Assembly (NCBI GenBank): GCA_958450365.1 | Contig: CAUEEP010000934.1 | Span: forward strand, 608,001-672,000 | Direction of reading: 5' to 3' | Length of the DNA stretch: 64,000 bases | From: Mesorhabditis belari | Taxonomy: Eukaryota > Nematoda > Chromadorea > Rhabditida > Rhabditidae | Shown: positions 9,348 to 20,468 of the stretch, in pieces | How positions within the stretch are numbered: position 1 is the stretch's first letter | Layout: each line of letters begins with the position of its first letter | The notes under the pieces: model-generated | Databases searched by the model: none | Told to the model about the DNA's origin: nothing | The model's input: the letters and a program-made list of their open reading frames with translations, nothing else | Position numbers and translations under genes: made by a program

Positions 9348-12216
9348 TTACAAATAAAACAATTTGTCGCAATTTCGCTCAAGCGAGTTTTTCACTTTAT
9401 CGTATCCGACTGTACTGATGAAGTTGCGCAGCTTGATAGCACATTGGACAGGGCTTGGGTAGACACTCGGCTGGCCACATCCTCCAGGATAGCCGTATGA
9501 GAGCTTTGAAGCAAGCTAAACAAATATTTGAAGTTTAAACGACCAAAAGGCATACATCTGCGTACTGCTCTGTTCCTACGCGGAAACCGTCGTAAATCAT
9601 CGTATATTCGCAAACTTCAACGGAATCTTTGCCTCCACAGATGAGATCGAATCCGGTTCTAAAAGACAAAATACACGTTTTTTTTTCACGATTTACCCCG
9701 TTTCAACATATGCAACTGAAGATAGTTGTTTCACTACAATCGATGGCAATATCTCGGCGTAGATTTTTGCTGATTTGTTGACGGAAAGCACTGCGAATTT
9801 GATCTGTTGCTCGAAGGTAAGTACTTCACGAACCATTTCTATCGCCTTTTGAATAGTTTCAACCTAAAATTAATTTGACAAAATTTCTCGCCCGAACTAA
9901 CCTCCTGGGCCATTGTCAGTTTCTCTGATTGACCTTCCCGAAAAATCAAAATAGCAGTGGGCAGGGTATAATGCGTTTCCTTGTAGCTTCTCAATGCCTC
10001 TAAAAACCTAGTAAAAACGGTTGAATTCCGAAACGTGCTTTTCAAAGTTGTTGACAGACGCTTCTCGTCGTAATTTTCGTGGCAGCGTGAAGTCCAGAGA
10101 GTAAACTTGTCGTTCAAAGATGAGATGAGGCCAAAGTTTTGCTTTCCGTTTCCGTTCGAGTCATAACGTTTAGGTCCCACAGATAATCCAATAACCATCG
10201 TGTTGCCCATCTAAAAACAAAATCTACGCTTTTCAATAGTTCCAACCTGAAGTGATGGTGTCACCCAAGAGACTGGTGCCAACTTTGCAATGACTTGACA
10301 AACAACGTTTTGCACCATGCTTTCGACAAATGATTTATCCCCTTCTGAAGCTTTGCGCAATGTATCAAAAGTCAAAACTTGAGTTGCAACTAAAACAAAA
10401 TATAAAAGGAATGAGTGAATAAGTTACCATAGCCATCGCTGTGCACGCCGACACATTTCACCTTGGCATAAATGACAGGATCATCCGGCACCACGACGAG
10501 CGCCAAAGAAACTCCTTGTTGTAAAGCGCTTGCCAGTGATTCTTCAAAACGTGGTCCTAATTCGTAATCCGCGAGTGCCATTGTTATTCCATTAATGTTC
10601 ATCGTGTTTGCTATCTTTTTAAATTGCTCTGTAATAAAAGGGTTAAAACAAAATGTTTCCAGAACTTACGGGCAAAGTCCAGAAATTGGTCCCGGATTTC
10701 TTCTTGTCCTTTAGGTAGTATCACGAGAATCCGATCCAACTTGATATTTTCGACTTTCAATTCAACCTTAAAAAAGTAACAAATTTTAACAAATGGAATA
10801 TAACGTTACTTTGCAAGGCGAAAGCGCAAAAGCTTTATCTTTGAGAAGATCCTTTCCAATCGTAACTTTTTGTTGAGCCAAATACTTTGACAACACTGCA
10901 CTAAACAACATGAAATACAAAAAGCATCACCGTTTATGGCAAACTTGTCGAATTCTTTGAGTAGATTCTGAAGAGCAAAGAATTGTCCTTCAGTCACTAG
11001 AGAGAAACGATAAGCGTCTATTGTTTTCTTTTCCAGAGTCCGGCCGGGGAACACTTTTGCGAAGTGACAATATTCGGCTGGCAAGTGGACGACGTCGCCG
11101 CTAGCAAGTCGAGCCTTCTAAATTTTAAAGTTAACTGAGGTGAAACGATTTGAAACATACCAGAAACGGTTTATTCTCATCTAGTTTCCTTCCATATCGT
11201 TGTTGATAGTATTGACCATATGTGATCTCCTCACCGTCGACCATGAATCCACTGTTAGCCCGAATGTCCTCGTCGATTGAAAGACACACGTATTCCATGT
11301 AGTTAACCCTAAAAAGAATTGTTAACAACCATTATGAAAATCCTAACATGGATGTAATTCGCTTTCCAACCAAGAAACTTGTAGTTACTTCTCCGGTTCT
11401 TAACTAAATGTGAAAGGACGTTAAAAATCTAACGGCACAAACGACGTACCTGCTCTGCAACCGATTTGCCACCAAGCATTTTTGTTATAGGCGTCACCAC
11501 CAAGCGGCATCCATCGATTAGCCGTATGCGCAAGATTGGTATAAGCTAGAATCATTGACTTTAACCTTTAATGCTTCCACAAAATATTACAAAAACATCC
11601 GCTTGGTGATCATGATAACGGCGCTTCTTCGCACAGTAGAGATCCGGCGTTGCTTTTGAATAGCCAATAATAGCCAGTATTCTAAAAATGTAAACTATAT
11701 CCCAAGCAAAATTTGAAATAACTCATGTAGCTGGCTGAGTTGAAGATTTTGAACCTCAATCTGATTGGAGAATACTAAAGATTAGATAAAGATTAGATAA
11801 AGATATAAACATCTAAAGCACTTACAGTGTGGTCGGTTGCCACTCATGATTGCTTCTCGAACAACAATACCCAAAATCTAAAAAAAAATTGTATAATGGA
11901 AAAACGAGATCGATCTATGAAACAAAAACCAACAACCTGGGCACTCAAAGTTTCTCTACAAAAAATAGGGTCAATAAATTCTAAGCGTCAGCTCAAACAA
12001 ATAAAGTACAAGCCAGGACAGTCCCATTCCAATACTTTAAGTATAACTTTATGAGAGTTAGCGAATCCGGACAGCTTTATCGTGGAAATCGGGTAGCTCT
12101 AACGAATGAAAGTAAAATCAGCCAAGTTGGATAACTACGAAAAAGTATGGGTAAATGTCTCGTGCGAGGGCTAGTAGGAAGGTACTCCACTTCGAGAAAG
12201 ATACAGAAGCAAGAGT
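9348..12216 (-). CDS. Argonaute of nematode (WAGO-like) type, catalytic triad lost
   Basis: At least 17 exons with family-consistent phases. PAZ domain: EEITYGQYYQQRYGRKL, NKPFL, DVVHLPAEYCHFAK. MID domain: VENIKLDRILVILPKGQEE, NINGITMALADYELG, ALVVVPDDPVIYAKVKCVGV, then TQVLTFDTLRK and KLAPVSWVTPSLQ. PIWI domain: MVIGLSVGPKRY, RNSTVFTRFLEALRSYKET, LPTAILIFREGQSE, QQIKFAVLSVNKS, YVETGTGFDLI, ending DLASKLSYGYPGGC, YPSPVQCAIKLRNF and a final FYL. The slicer residues are replaced: GxDV is GLSV, the second Asp (RDG) is Glu (REG), and His of the YAHL motif is absent. Such proteins bind small RNAs without cutting. Exons left of 12100 are convincing; the first exons (12186-12216 and beyond) are not resolved, so the N-terminus is incomplete. 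Confidence 0.85.
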
Positions 12217-12249
12217 CTAGTTAAGTCAAAGGCCTAGTTATTCCGGCCC

Positions 12250-12736
12250 AAGGAAAGTCAGTGTCAAATTGGGCACCTGTTTTTCAAGTCTTAAGTCTGA
12301 TTTTTAACTTTTTAAAATTATTCTTTTTAGAATGTAATGTTTTCTATTAAAAAAAACAAAAAATGTTTAGGATTGCTGCTAAATTTGAGCTAAATATAGG
12401 CAAAAGAAAAGGGCTTAAGCGCTAAAATGCAATCGGACGAAACCTTTATATACTTTTTAGCCAAATATCGACGTTTTAGGGTGGGTCGCAAAGCAAAAAT
12501 CGTGTCTTTTTTCATTTCTCGATTGAAAACCATGTTTTTCATATAGGAAATAGTTGTAGAGGAGACTAAAACGCATCGAATAATATGTAAATGACCGCAA
12601 TTCTTGAAAGTCAACTTTTAGGCCGGCGTACCCCTTTAAAAGTATCATCGCTATGGGTGAAGAATCACTATATACAGACAAGGCACATCAACAAAGGGGA
12701 AAAGGTAATCAATGAAAGTCGGGAAGAAATTAAATG
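12250..12736. other. Unresolved stretch upstream of the Argonaute gene
   Basis: Should hold the first exon(s) or promoter of the Argonaute gene. Short minus-strand open frames (about 12390-12681) overlap each other and show no domain. I see no supported exon. Confidence 0.4.
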
Positions 12737-13561
12737 AGACAAATGAAAAAGTTTGCCCGTTCGCCAGAATCAATATGAATATTCGGTTAAGTAATTAAAC
12801 AACTAGCACCTCGAAAAAAGCTTAAATATGCGCAAAGTCCCTAGCTGAATATCAACCGTAAAATTTTCTTGGTCAGGTCCACCACCGAAAAAACGCATTG
12901 CGGTGGATTTTGGGCGAGACGATCGGGTTTTAATGTTAACTGTTATTATCTTAAAGCATTTGTGTTTGAAAAGTTTGTATAGGTAAATTATTTTTTCGCT
13001 TTAGAAGACTACCCCACCCGACGAGCCACCACCACCCGATTTGGCCACCACCACCACCCGAGACGAAGAGCGAAAGGCAGCGGACAACTCGTTTGAGAAG
13101 ATCTCTCGCATCAAATTTGTCGAATTTTCTTTGAATAAATATTTCGGTAAGCGTTGTGAAAAAACAAGTCAACAAATCGAAAAAAAGTGAAAGATCTTTA
13201 AAGGTTTTAAAGATTAACGTTGTAATAATGATAAAGCTGGGGGTGAAAGTAAATAGCTGCAAGCTAAGCTATTTACTTTCACTCTTTGGGTTAAAAGTCA
13301 AGGTTGAACTGCAACAAAACAGTTAAAGCCACAACTTTTTGCTTTGGTTCAAATCTGTAGCATAGTACGTGCATCAAAAGAAGAAATACACAATCTTTAT
13401 TACGCATGAACAGGCAAGGAAATCATGGATTGTATTATTAGTTTAAAAGTATTCAGCTAGGGACTTTACGCATATTTAAGTTTTTTTCGAGGTGCTAGGT
13501 GTTTAGTTACTTAACCGAATATTCATATTGATTCTGGCGAACGGGCAAACTTTTTCATTTG
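12737..13561. mobile_element. TIR element carrying copied host gene sequence
   Basis: Inverted ends of about 112 bp: 12737-12849 (begins AAATGAAAAAGTTTGCCCG) and 13449-13561 (ends CGGGCAAACTTTTTCATTT). The interior, 12850-13448, is a reverse-complement copy of 15522-16154: the last MSP codons and MSP 3' UTR, the intergenic gap, and the 3' exons of the convergent membrane-protein gene (DNSFEKISRIKFVEFSLNKY is recognisable in both). The copy has lost about 28 bp of the MSP 3' UTR and gained CCACC-rich triplets. A Pack-type captured segment is the simplest reading; plain inverted duplication is the alternative. Confidence 0.6.
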
Positions 13562-14066
13562 CTCATTTGTTGTTGCATCTTGCGCGTTTATAGATTTAAT
13601 TAGGTTTGAGGGAGCTGCTCAAAACAAAGCCGTGTACAAACAACGCCACGGCAAAAATAGCCCTGGTTTTCTATGTGTGTTTCTTATTCTGATTCTTATC
13701 TTTCTATGTGTTTCTTATTCTTATTGAATGCAGAGTAAAATTATCTAAATTTTTTATACTTTGGGATCACTTAAAATAGAATTGGTCTCGAGAAAAGCTC
13801 AGTTAACCTCTTTTTGAACCCTTTTTCTTTTTTTGGCATTTTCTCATCCGAGATTTGTTCTAAACGACTCGAAAAAATTCAGCAGATAGCTATTTTTTTA
13901 CAACCAATGAAAATAAGAAACACAAATAAATTTAACAGCAAACGCATTATTTTGGCCGGCGCTGTTTTGACCAGCTCCCTTAAATAGGGCGCAAAGTTCG
14001 TAGCTGAATACTTTTAAACGGATAACAATTTAATTTAGCATCAGTTCTCAACTTCAACCCTACAAG
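13562..14066 (+). promoter_or_regulatory. MSP upstream region with partial inverted repeats
   Basis: No gene. The words GGGAGCTGCTCAAAACA (about 13610) and TAGCTGAATACTTTTAAACGG (about 14000) are partly inverted copies of sequence at 13955-13980 and 13441-13470, so the neighbouring element continues into, or has been nested in, the presumed MSP promoter. Confidence 0.4.
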
Positions 14067-15538
14067 ATGGACCAATCGATCCCACCCGGCGACATCATCA
14101 CTCAGCCCAACTCGAAGCTCGTCTTCAACGCTCCCTTTGACAACAAGCACACCTACCACATTAAGGTGAGGGTTTTAATTGTTTGTTTTTTGCTTAATGC
14201 TTGTGACCTCTTTAACCTGTTGCGATTTTCGTGCCAGTTTTCAATTTTTTGGTTGTTTAGATGATCAGCGTTGGCAGTCGTCGCATCGGATGGGCCTTCA
14301 AGACCAACAACATCGAGCGTCTCAACGTTGAGCCGGCATTCGGAGTCTTGGACCCAAAGGAATCAGTTCTTGTAAGTTTTTCTTTATTTTTGTTCTACTA
14401 CTTTCCGGTTCTTTTCCAATATCGGGGGAGCAAATTTTGCCCCCTCGAAAAATGCATTTCTGGGACTTTTATTTTAACTGCAACGTTTTTTTTAATTTTT
14501 TTGGCAGCGCTACATATGTCCTATATTATCCAAAGTACTGCCATAAAATCCGCGAATTACCCGTTATTCTCACAACCTTTATATTAGATCACAAAAGTGA
14601 CTTAAATATCTAACACCAAACATACCTCTACCTTCCCTATCGGCCGCCTTCTCTTTTTGCCGAACGCTCCACAATCCCGAACGAACAAATGGCTACCTAA
14701 AAATTTATTCATTAATAGTATAATTGATCGTAACAACGAAAGAAATGTAAGCGAAGTAACCAAAACAAAAACAAAAGTAACCAAAATAAAACAAAAGTAA
14801 CCAAAACAAAACCTTTCTAGCAATCACAAATTAACTGTAAAAAGGGATTGTATTCATTGAGTGAGTCCCTGGCTCCATAGATGTATGAACTTTAAAATTG
14901 TGACAAACGGGAGCTTGCTTTGTTGCAAAAAGTTATCGACTCGAATTCCTCTTGAATGCTTGGGGACATTTCGCCGTGCGCAAGTGTCACATACCCAGCG
15001 AAATAGATCTTTTCCCTTTGAGCGGACTTTCATCGATTCGCCACAGTTGCAAATCCACGACTGGATGACTCCTTTGGTGACGAAATAATCGATTGCCGTC
15101 GATTCCTTGAACGCACAAATATCGGAGAAGCGCATCGTCGTTCAAGTTTAAAAAAAAACGTTGCAGTTAAAATAAAAGTCCCAGAAATGCATTTTTCAGA
15201 AATTGCAAAATTTGCTCCCCCGATTTTCCTTTCGCTCCCCCGATTTTCTTTCCGCTCCCCCGATAATCGGACCGCTCCCCCGATATTGGAAAAGAACCTA
15301 CTTTCCTTTCTTGTTAGGATTATTTTTTCTCTTCCTTTGGCTGTACTAATTTCTCTTTATTTAGGTGGCCGTTTCGTGTGACGCGTTCGCCTGCGGTCAA
15401 GAGGACACCAACAATGATCGCATCACCATCGTGTGGGCCAACGCCCCCGACGGCGCCGCCGAGCAATTCCAGCGCGAGTGGTTCCAGAGAGACGGAATAG
15501 TGCGCCGAAAGAACCTCCCCATCGAATACAATCCATGA
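14067..15538 (+). CDS. msp: Major sperm protein
   Basis: Three exons (14067-14165, 14261-14371, 15365-15538) give exactly 127 residues, the standard MSP length. It starts [20 protein letters not shown] and ends [20 protein letters not shown], with [25 protein letters not shown] and [14 protein letters not shown] between, all hallmark MSP strands. MSP polymerises to drive amoeboid sperm crawling and also signals to oocytes. The second intron is 993 bp because a Merlin-type transposon sits in it. The gene lies in the loop between two inverted repeat arms (12850-13448 and 15522-16154). AATAAA at 15593-15598 follows. All residues I can check are intact. Confidence 0.97.
14407..15298 (-). mobile_element. 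Merlin (IS1595/IS1016-type) DNA transposon, internally deleted
   Basis: Element of 892 bp in MSP intron 2. The ends GGTTCTTTTCCAATATCGG and CCGATATTGGAAAAGAACC are inverted, and inverted similarity continues for roughly 100 bp inside. It is flanked by a perfect 8-bp direct repeat TACTTTCC (14399-14406 and 15299-15306), the target-duplication size expected for Merlin. The right end adds four subterminal copies of GCTCCCCCGAT. The minus-strand frame 14854-15135 is the transposase N-terminus (see that entry). Confidence 0.85.
14854..15135 (-). pseudogene. Merlin transposase N-terminal fragment
   Basis: A 93-residue frame on the minus strand: start MRFSDICAF, a zinc-ribbon [20 protein letters not shown] followed by CDTCARRN, then [15 protein letters not shown]. 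The two-Cys pairs, the R-x-x-x-K-x-x-x-F-x-W spacing and the following helix match the N-terminal region of IS1595/Merlin transposases. A degenerate piece further along (about 14640-14700, [12 protein letters not shown]) resembles the DES-GKRK-RG region of the DDE domain, but the catalytic domain is otherwise missing. Confidence 0.7.
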
Positions 15539-16154
15539 TTTCCTTCCTTCTTCATTTTCACTTTTTCCTGGTTTCCTTGCCTGTTCATGCATAATAAAGA
15601 TTGTATTTCTTCTTTTGATACACTTTGCATACTATGCTACAGATTTGAACCAAAGCAAAAAGTTGTGGCTTTAACTGTTTTGTTGCAGTTCAACCTTGAC
15701 TTTTAACCCAAAGAGTGAAAGTAAATAGCTTAGCTTGCAGCTATTTACTTTCACCCCCAGCTTTATCATTATTACAACGTTAATCTTTAAAACCTTTAAA
15801 GATCTTTCACTTTTTTTCGATTTGTTGACTTGTTTTTTCACAACGCTTACCGAAATATTTATTCAAAGAAAATTCGACAAATTTGATGCGAGAGATCTTC
15901 TCAAACGAGTTGTCCACTGCCTTTCGCTCTTCGTCTCGTTTTCGGTGCCAAATCGAGTGGTGGTGGCTCGTCGGGTAGAAGTCTTCCAAAGCGAAAAAAT
16001 AATTTACCTATACAAACTGTTCAAACACAAATACTTTAAGATAATAACAGTTAACATTAAAACCCAACCGTCTCCTCGATCGTCTCGCCCAAAATCCACC
16101 GCAATGCGTTGTTTCGGTGGCGGACCTGACAAAGAAAATTTTAAGGCTGATATC
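15522..16154. repeat. Right arm of the inverted repeat around MSP (source copy)
   Basis: Reverse-complement match to 12850-13448, covering the MSP stop codon region, MSP 3' UTR, the convergent gap and the 3' exons of the membrane-protein gene. Being embedded in two real gene ends, this copy is most likely the source. Confidence 0.8.
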
Positions 16155-16555
16155 TTAGTTTTGTAGTTGATCTGCCAAGATCTAAACTCCTTATCCAAGT
16201 CTATCTTATCTTTCTTAAAAACAATAGCCAAAACTCACCGTTGTTCTTGTGCAGCTTGAATGGCCGAATCAATGTCTTCCCGCCACAGTGCTGGCTCGAA
16301 TTCCATCACCGAATTACGCTTTCGTTCAACCGTTTCTAGAAAAAGCAACATTGATATAAAAGAAAATGGACTACTCACTGATTCTAATTTGCAAATAATA
16401 GCTGAACACGAAGACAATAAGCGAGATGACGATTAAGAAGCAGATGATTTTAGGAACCAACACATTTAAGTTATAGTAAGCTTTCCCTGTTGTTTTATCC
16501 TAAATAAAAATAATTGGTAAACTTTTAATAAAAAAAAACCTACACTGAATAGCAT
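15850..16555 (-). CDS. Small single-TM protein of unknown function
   Basis: Exons read on the minus strand: 16544-16555 (MLFS), 16379-16499, 16239-16335, then segments near 16050-16110 and 15840-15985. The second exon encodes KAYYNLNVLVPKIICFLIV followed by ISLIVFVFSYYL, one hydrophobic span; the third gives ERKRNSVMEFEPALWREDID. The last exon can be read as DNSFEKISRIKFVEFSLNKY, but phase through the fourth exon instead gives a tail ending RRRAKGSGQLV, so the C-terminus is unsure. No family recognised. Its 3' exons are duplicated at 12850-13160. It converges on MSP. Confidence 0.5.
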
Positions 16556-16912
16556 AACAAAGAATGAGCAGTAGAGAAAAAAATAGAAATGGCAAAAGGA
16601 GGGTATGGGCGCAGCTTTATGTCGAGTTCATATGCAAAATTTAGTTTCATGTAAATTTAGACTGTTTTAAACTTTCGCCTTCCCATTTCAAAATTTTTCC
16701 CTTTAACTCCAAAATTTTTTTAGATCAATCCAGTCCAACTTGTATGGATATTTCTCTTTGTCGATTAAGACCGGATACTTTTATTAGCACTGGAAAACAA
16801 TCTTACTACCCGTAGCAATCTCAAACAAAAACACCGAAAATTATGTCGCCGATAAAGTACATGAACAAATAATAAAATTTTAAAGAGTACGCAAAAAATA
16901 ATCAGACAAACA
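16556..16912. other. Intergenic sequence
   Basis: AT-rich gap between the small membrane-protein gene and the 3' end of RAD54B; no supported feature. Confidence 0.5.
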
Positions 16913-19900
16913 CTAGAAAGTCGATGTGTAATGCATGGCAAAAGTGAGGGATTCGGGTGGGATCTCCGGGTCGAAACCAGCTGAACGAAGAAAGAGAGGA
17001 AATGCGGGGCTTTCTGGTGAGTAGTGCCGCCAGGCATTCAGTTCACCCATCGACACCTAAAGTTTATGAAATTGGTAGATGAAAAGTAATGTTTGTCGAC
17101 TCGCAGCAAATAATTTTCAAGTTTACAAATTGAACTTTTACTTTGATTTTAATCTCTAGTATTTTAATTTTTCTATTTCTAATCTTTAGTGGTGCAACAT
17201 TATCCAGCCAAAGCAGTGATACCTCTAGATAAACTGGCGTCTTTACCTTTGGAGTCCCATCTTGCGTCGTTTCATCACCGTTACCGTGCGCTTCCTCATT
17301 CCCATCCTTTTCTGGTTCATGGTCTTCTCGATCCCCATCCAATTCTTCATTTTCGTTCTCATTCTCCTTTTCTTCCTCATCATCAATGTCTTCTTGTTCC
17401 TCCTCCAATTCGTCTTCATCTTCTCGTTCTTCGATTGTCGTCCCATCACCACCGCAGTCACACTCTAGCAAACGATGCGTATTCGATTCCGCATCACCAC
17501 TCAACTAAAAAATCTCTTAAGCTTAACAAATTCAAAAGTTACCTCAAATATCTCCATCAAGTCCTCATCTCGAAATTTGCATTCGGCTAAACTTGTGCGG
17601 TTATAGAAAGTGTTTCCATTAATAAATTACCACTTTGAGCCTCAGGATCGAAAATCGTATGTAAGCCCGTTTTCTTGATTTGTCGCTGTAGAATTTTTTC
17701 GTCAATCGTTCCCTAAATATTATTTAATGCAGAGTTGAGCAAAAAATTCAAGTTCACATGTAAACATCCAAAACGAACCGTGAGCAAAAGTCGATAGATA
17801 TGACAAGTCTTCATTTGTCCCTCACGCCAAATTCTGGCCATAGCCTAAAACTTCAAGCTATTTGAAAAGAAATAGACATTACTTGTAAATCATTTGCCGG
17901 ATTCCAATCCAAATCAAACAAAACAAGACGAGAAGCACCGATCAAATTTAGTCCAGTCCCGCCTAGATCGAATGATGCATCAAGATTTCGTTTTCTTAAC
18001 ATACCCGTTTTCGTTGACACAAGAAGCACCGTGTTGTAGTACTTGCTTTCGTTGAATTGCTTAATAACTTTCTAAAAATTATATAATATTAGAAGTTTAA
18101 ATAGACATAACCTGACGATCTTTTGTCGCAACAGCTCCATCCAGTCGAAGCACTTCATAAGCAAGATTTTGGCAAAAACTCTCGAGCATATCGAGCGTCT
18201 AAATTTGACTGAACAGAAGCTACAAAGGAATGAAACCTGTGTAAAGTTGCTAAACACAATAACTCTTTCTTTAGCCTGAGCAAAAGCCTCCATCAGCGAG
18301 CCCAGTACCATCAATTTTCCTAAAAATCGAAGAGTTGAGATGTTTTGTAAATTGCACTACCTGAATTTTGAGTGAATGCTTGTTTCGCTTTAGAAGCCTC
18401 GACTATGATTTCTCGTAGTTTTGGCTAAATTCAGTTATTAGAGACATGAAAACAATCAAACCTTCGATTCAATCTCTAAGCTCTTCTGCAAAAACAAAGA
18501 TGGATGGTTGGCGACGGTGCGAAGGTGTAAAATCGTGGTCTAAACATGTTGTCGATAATGATATGGTTTGAAAAATTCACCAAAGGATCAGCAAACATGT
18601 CCTCACAAAGCGCTTCCATTAGTTTCATTTGAAGATTCGATGGACGACAATAAAGAATGTATTCATCTAAATAATTTGGTAGATAAAAAATTTGAAACAG
18701 TTACGTTTTGGCGGCAATGATTTCGAATTAACATTCGCTCCTCGTCGTAGCATTATTTCATCCAAAAGCTCGTTGCAATCACCCTAAAAACGATATTAAA
18801 CATTTAGTTTAGGCAAATTACCTGCTCAACTAATGTCATAAACTCTGCCGGAGTACCAAATTTTCCCGGAGCAGCAAAATCGAGCAACGAGTAGAGTTCA
18901 GCAAGCTAAAAACATCATAAACGCTATATTTTAAACCCTAAAACCTCATTTTGAAGTGGAGTTCCTGTTAACAGTACACGCCTCTGAATATTCATATTTT
19001 CGAGCTAAAAATATAACTTTTGAAACTTTTGACTAAAACTAAAACTTTTGAATTGTGGTTTTTAGAAAGCGTAACTCACCATAATCCGTATTTTTGAATT
19101 GCTATTTTTCAAACGATGCGCTTCGTCGCAAATCAAAACATCAAAGCCGATGGCAAACAAATGTCTTGCGTAACTAAAATCCAAAAAAAAATACCTTAAA
19201 CTTTGTTACTTAAACCCACCGTAGAACCATATCATAGCTGCACACAATAAACGGCGTGATCAAATAAGACAAATGTCTTCGTAAATCGGAAACTTTTCGA
19301 ATCGCCTCAGCCTAAAAAGTTTTATTTACAATTTCAACTCAAAGATACCGGAAATTTTCCATACGGAAACCATTTGCGAAACTCGGAAATCCAATTATCA
19401 ACAAGCGAAGACGGGACAACAATCAGAATCTTATCGATTTTCAAACTCTAAATCAACTATGAATAAAAAATAAAACAAGATAAATTGCCTTGTTTTTCAA
19501 GAGCGCTAAGCATGTGGCAATCGTTTGAATGCTTTTCCCCAATCCCATCTCATCAGCCAAGATCGCGCCTCCACATTCATTCTGAACTTGTAATGTTTAT
19601 ACCCTATACCATTACTGTTTTCCTAACCGATAAACAGTGCATTTTATCTAAAGCTTTACAATCTCAAGCAGCAATACCTTTAGTCGAGAGTAGAGAAAAG
19701 CGATTCCCTCCTTTTGATGTGGTCTCAATCGATGCGCTATTCGTCCTTCAACGTAACCCGCCCCAATATTACCCTAAAAAGATGTCATTATCAAATGCTT
19801 TCCGTAAAAACACCCACCTCTTCTTCGTCAATCACCCAATCGTCATGTTTTTCGATTTTACCACATGGAGACACGAAATGCCGATTAGTAGGATTCTAAA

Positions 19901-20468
19901 AAAGGAGATTTACGTTATTTATTGAAACATACTGACTCTCCGCTGCTAACCATTGAAAACGGTCTCTTTAACGATCGAATTCCACTAATCTTTGCTGCTG
20001 GTGGTTGAACTGGTTGAAGTGTAGTATTCGCTGGTTTCCCAGAAGCCTGCTTTCTAAAAAATACTGTTATAAATATTTCTGAAAGCAAAAATCTTACTTA
20101 AAATCGCTTAGCTATGCAAAATTTCTGCAATCTCTGCAATTTCTGCAAGCTAATCAAAAAAAAAAACGTACGCATTCGGCTCATCGACAGGGTTTTGTAT
20201 TTGAACCTCGTACGATCCAAACATAAACTCGTCTCCCTCGGCGAGTGCTGCGATTTCCGACGGTGTGAGTAAAGATCGTGAGTAAAGATGCGGAAAAATT
20301 GAATAATGAAAGCTTTTCAAACCTCGCAATTCCATTCTTGAGCTTCTCATCCCATAGAATGCTCTCGCTGTTCAATCGACACTCGAGATATCCATCGAAT
20401 TCCCATTTTTTATGCTTTCGGGCGTTTCCTCGTTTCGCGTAAAGTGTCGCATACCACGAAGTCGTCAT
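16913..20468 (-). CDS. rad-54.B: RAD54B-like SNF2 DNA translocase
   Basis: Many short exons. The N-terminal exon (20323-20468, MTTSWYATLYAKRGNARKHK, KKWEFDGYLECRL) and the next (EGDEFMFGSYEVQIQNPV) form the small N-domain seen in RAD54B/ZGRF1. Helicase motifs follow: HRLRPHQKEGIAFLY, GGAILADEMGLGKSIQTIA (Walker A), LIVVPSSLVDNW, VLICDEAHRLKNSNSKI (DEAH), RRVLLTGTPLQNE, then LRRGANVNSKSLPPK, TILHLRTVANHP, VIVFSNFTQTLDML, LRLDGAVATKDRQ, NTVLLVSTKTGGTGLNLIGA, LDWNPAND and ARIWREGQMKTCHIYRL. RAD54B remodels DNA for RAD51 recombination. An acidic exon (17247-17504) and a final exon ending FAMHYTSTF complete it; THRLLECDC near the end is also a RAD54 trait. The join of exons 1 and 2 lacks a canonical acceptor. 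Confidence 0.93.

Noticed and set aside
12951..13262. 103-residue frame starting MQLFTFTPSFIIITTLIFKT, also present at 15735-16166
   Set aside because: Antisense shadow of the duplicated 3' exon; it appears twice only because of the inverted repeat.
17189..17590. His/Pro/Leu-rich plus-strand frame
   Set aside because: Antisense of the acidic RAD54B exon.
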